Source: Apostichopus californicus (lineage: Eukaryota; Echinodermata; Holothuroidea; Aspidochirotida; Stichopodidae). Taken from it: a stretch of 64,000 nt of DNA. The notes beneath the pieces are model-generated. The model was not told the origin of the DNA. It was given only the letters and a program-made list of their open reading frames with translations, and ran no database searches. The stretch covers positions 1-64,000 of the forward strand of contig JAIPMN010000763.1 of NCBI GenBank assembly GCA_020650975.1. Direction: 5' to 3'. Below are positions 61,805 through 64,000 of this stretch, piece by piece. Position 1 is the stretch's first letter. Every line of letters starts with the position of its first letter. The translations under genes and the position numbers were made by a program.

Positions 61805-62528
61805 TATCGGGGTGCTCCTTGATTCTTGTGTCATATGGAATACAGCAAACAAAACAAGCTGGTTTTGTGAGGTTTAATAATGACAAATGGTCCAGAATGC
61901 ATTTGCAGTGCTACCTGTTCACATATGTATGAGCAGGTGGGGGAGGGGGGGTGCGCAATGGGAAGCTGAAGGGCTTGTAGCAGTCACAACAGCTTACAAC
62001 ACTACTTAAGTTCTAGCTCAATTGGGGTTTATTTCTACAACAATGTAGAAGATTAATTCAGCAATGCACGTCATGTGTACTACAGATGCTACAGATACGG
62101 ATGTTTCTGTGGCTGGCCTGTTACTGCACATCAGTGCATGACAGAACATTATCTCCTCTCCATTGTATAAATCAATGTAATACAGTGAGTTTGAGAGAAA
62201 AGAGATGTTACTTATATACCAGTGTTGTGTTTTGATCTGACAAGGTTTTGTAAACTTACTTTGGAGTTGATCCAAGAAATTACTTCAGCAAAGTTCTAGT
62301 CTCGTTGGGTTAATCGTTTTAATTACAATGTCGTAATTAGCAAACAGTCAAATAAGCCTCAACTACAAACACATTCCTAACATTTAAAGCCTGATTGCCA
62401 AAGATGTTTCAAAGAAAGCTTTGACACAAATCTTTCACTCTTTGATAATCTTCACCTTAATGTCACTTAAAAAAGGAAACCTACAAATAGTCTTCTTTTA
62501 ACTCATCAATTTTGGATGCAACATGCAA
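61805..62528. other. Intergenic, downstream of gene B
   Basis: A G-rich tract lies at 61,936-61,952. Nothing else was identified. Confidence 0.5.
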
Positions 62529-62534
62529 TTTATT
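62529..62534 (-). terminator. Possible poly(A) signal of gene B
   Basis: AATAAA on the minus strand, about 300 bases after the gene B stop codon. The position suits a 3' untranslated region of normal length. Confidence 0.35.
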
Positions 62535-62833
62535 AATTGGATCATAATATTATTTTCCTAATTTTTTTTTAGCATATTCATGAAATGTTTTTCCACCATA
62601 TATAAAGAAAACATTCACCAATTGTAAAAAGTATAAAAGCACCCATTTAGGTTGGTGAATTACAAAGGCATAAAATAACAGTTTCTCTGAACCTGTTTTT
62701 GTTAGCATTCTCTGAATGCCTTCACAAATCAGATTATTTTTCAGAGTAACCATTCCTTTATAAATTGCATATAGTTTCTGTTTCTTTCGCCTGTCTTCTA
62801 CTTTATCGCTGATCGCTAAATATCGATATTTAA

Positions 62834-63482
62834 CTATAATGTAACCTTGGGTAGTTGTGAACCAGCTTGATAACAGCTATCCTGCAAGACTTCGGAAGGC
62901 TGTGAGGTGTACATCACGTACAGCATTATGCATATAAGAATAAACTGCAGAACGACTATCAACTGAAGTGATGTCCCTGTCTTACTCGTACTTCTCTGCC
63001 GATCTTCCTCAAACTTTGAGACCTGCAGATGAAAAGTGGAACAGTCTCATAAATAGTACAAAAAAACAATTGGAATGGCTGTAGTCTCAAATTGCTTTCA
63101 TAAACATCCTTTGATCTGATCTCGATGGTTTTTGAAAGAATCGACCCAAAATAGTTTATTTATAGGATACTGTTGACGAACTACGCATTAAAATTCATCA
63201 GATAAAATGTAAAACTTATGTAAAGCAATGCTTTGTCAGTGATGTGATAATAAAGAGCTACAAGATATTTAAAATGTCTACCACGGGTACTGGAGACAGC
63301 ATCTGTCACCTAACCCAGTTATTTAACGTTCACCCGACCTAGTTTTTATCAATTACGTTCACATTCGGGAGAAGCAGAAGAGAGAAAAAGCAGTTACCTT
63401 TTTCGTGAGTATGTGAAGTTCTTTAAGGATGTCATGGTTCGTAACTAGGGCTTCTGGAGGCGTCTCACACATGCACTTTAGC
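62834..63482 (-). CDS. Gene B: last two exons, C-terminal membrane anchor
   Basis: Exon 63398-63482 (85 nt) follows a pyrimidine-rich tract ending TTTCCTTAG and ends AAAAAG|GTAACT. Exon 62834-63022 follows TTTTCATCTGCAG and ends at TAG (62834-62836). The first ends in phase 0 and the second starts in phase 0, so they join cleanly. The first reads LKCMCETPPEALVTNHDILK then ELHILTKK. The second begins VSKFEEDRQRSTSKTGTS, a charged, possibly coiled stretch, followed by a hydrophobic segment of about 20 residues (LQLIVVLQFILICIMLYVM) and a 26-28 residue tail. This suggests a single-pass, near-C-terminal anchor, as in ER or mitochondrial tail-region proteins. Upstream exons lie beyond the window. 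The family is not recognised. Confidence 0.6.
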
Positions 63483-64000
63483 CTAAGGAAAGTAATCGAA
63501 ATAGAGAAAAGAAAATCACAGATCATACGAACAGTCACTGTCGATAGCAGGGGCATGTTCTTCCATTCCAAACAAATCAAATTATCAGTACATTAAGAAA
63601 AGCAAATCACAAACGGGAAGCTGACAAAGGACATCGGCAAAATGCTTGACAGAGCAAATAGTGTAAGAGTGTGTGCTGAATCGATTCATTCAGTGACAAG
63701 CCTGGATGAACTATCACTTACAGATTCTTTGTTAGGGATATAGACTGTTAGGTAGGTAACTGAGGAGGGAAGGGGGGGTTGAGGGGAGCAAGGGAGGAGG
63801 AGATAAGGGAGCATAAAATGTGACAGAGAATCAAACCAAACCTCATTAACATTATTATTCTTATGGCCCCACAACAAACAAAGTTCATGAAATCCAACAC
63901 TAATTTCACCGCAAACAATAGAATAAATAAATAACAATGCAGATAAAAAATTATGCAAATTCAATTCAATTAAGTAATTATCCATGAGCGATTCAATAAG
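63483..64000 (-). other. Intron of gene B
   Basis: This is the sequence upstream of the first visible gene B exon. It holds a G-quadruplex motif at 63767-63794 (plus strand, runs of 3, 7, 4 and 3). No further exon was seen. Confidence 0.5.

Noticed and set aside
1-64000. Retrovirus-like, Polinton-like or other capsid- or envelope-bearing elements
   Set aside because: No long terminal repeats, primer-binding sites, or protease, integrase or capsid-like frames were recognised anywhere in the window.

Overview
This is a 64 kb, AT-rich stretch of animal nuclear DNA with very little coding sequence. Its character comes from split exons with GT/AG borders, many minisatellites, a tRNA-headed SINE, a LINE 3' end, two non-autonomous hAT elements, TTAA-flanked MITEs, and dispersed tandem units rich in TGACCT. 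These point to a marine invertebrate, and an echinoderm such as a sea cucumber is my best guess. That placement is inference from repeat style only; no gene here settles the species. No bacterial operon, CRISPR array, rRNA or intact tRNA gene was seen, and no retrovirus-like or capsid-bearing element was recognised.

Layout from left to right. 0.2-0.8 kb: a 42-bp minisatellite. 1.8-8.9 kb: a tentative plus-strand spliced gene end whose last large intron holds two arrays of ~59-bp units, a hairpin, a 1,758-bp hAT element and a CA-bearing dispersed repeat. 9.8-10.5 kb: a CpG-rich foldback element. 11.4-13.45 kb: a 44-bp satellite of about 46 copies with no length change between copies. 13.5-15.5 kb: the 3' exons of a minus-strand gene (gene A), which would converge on the plus-strand gene. 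16-29 kb: mostly unrecognised sequence with candidate microexons near 20 kb, a degenerate satellite at 21.7-22.4 kb and a TGACCT repeat at 26 kb. 29.2-31.3 kb: a 360-bp MITE, an orphan ORF, a 55-bp array and an AAGT microsatellite. 33.3 kb: a Myb/SANT-like domain remnant. 35.6-36.2 kb: a TGACCT tandem array. 38.3-39.6 kb: a second hAT element. 41.1-41.4 kb: a tandem array of palindromes. 41.5-45 kb: two orphan ORFs and a G-quadruplex motif. 51.9-53.0 kb: tandem repeats. 53.7-56 kb: the SINE and LINE, which share a tail motif. 56.6-57.7 kb: possible first exons and a 76-bp duplication. 61.5 kb: a second, truncated copy of the 29.2 kb MITE. 62.8-63.5 kb: the last two exons of a minus-strand gene (gene B) ending in a membrane anchor.

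The best supported protein-coding signal is gene B (two exons, matching phases, strong splice sites, transmembrane segment, stop). Gene A is next (exons with matching phase-1 borders). I could not name either product. The clearest mobile-element calls are those with exact target-site duplications: 6113-7870, 38258-39559 and 29218-29577. I found no evidence of an undescribed multi-gene system. The more unusual features are structural: palindromes arranged in tandem, a length-invariant 44-bp satellite open in three frames, and dispersed repeats that carry nuclear-receptor-type half-site pairs.
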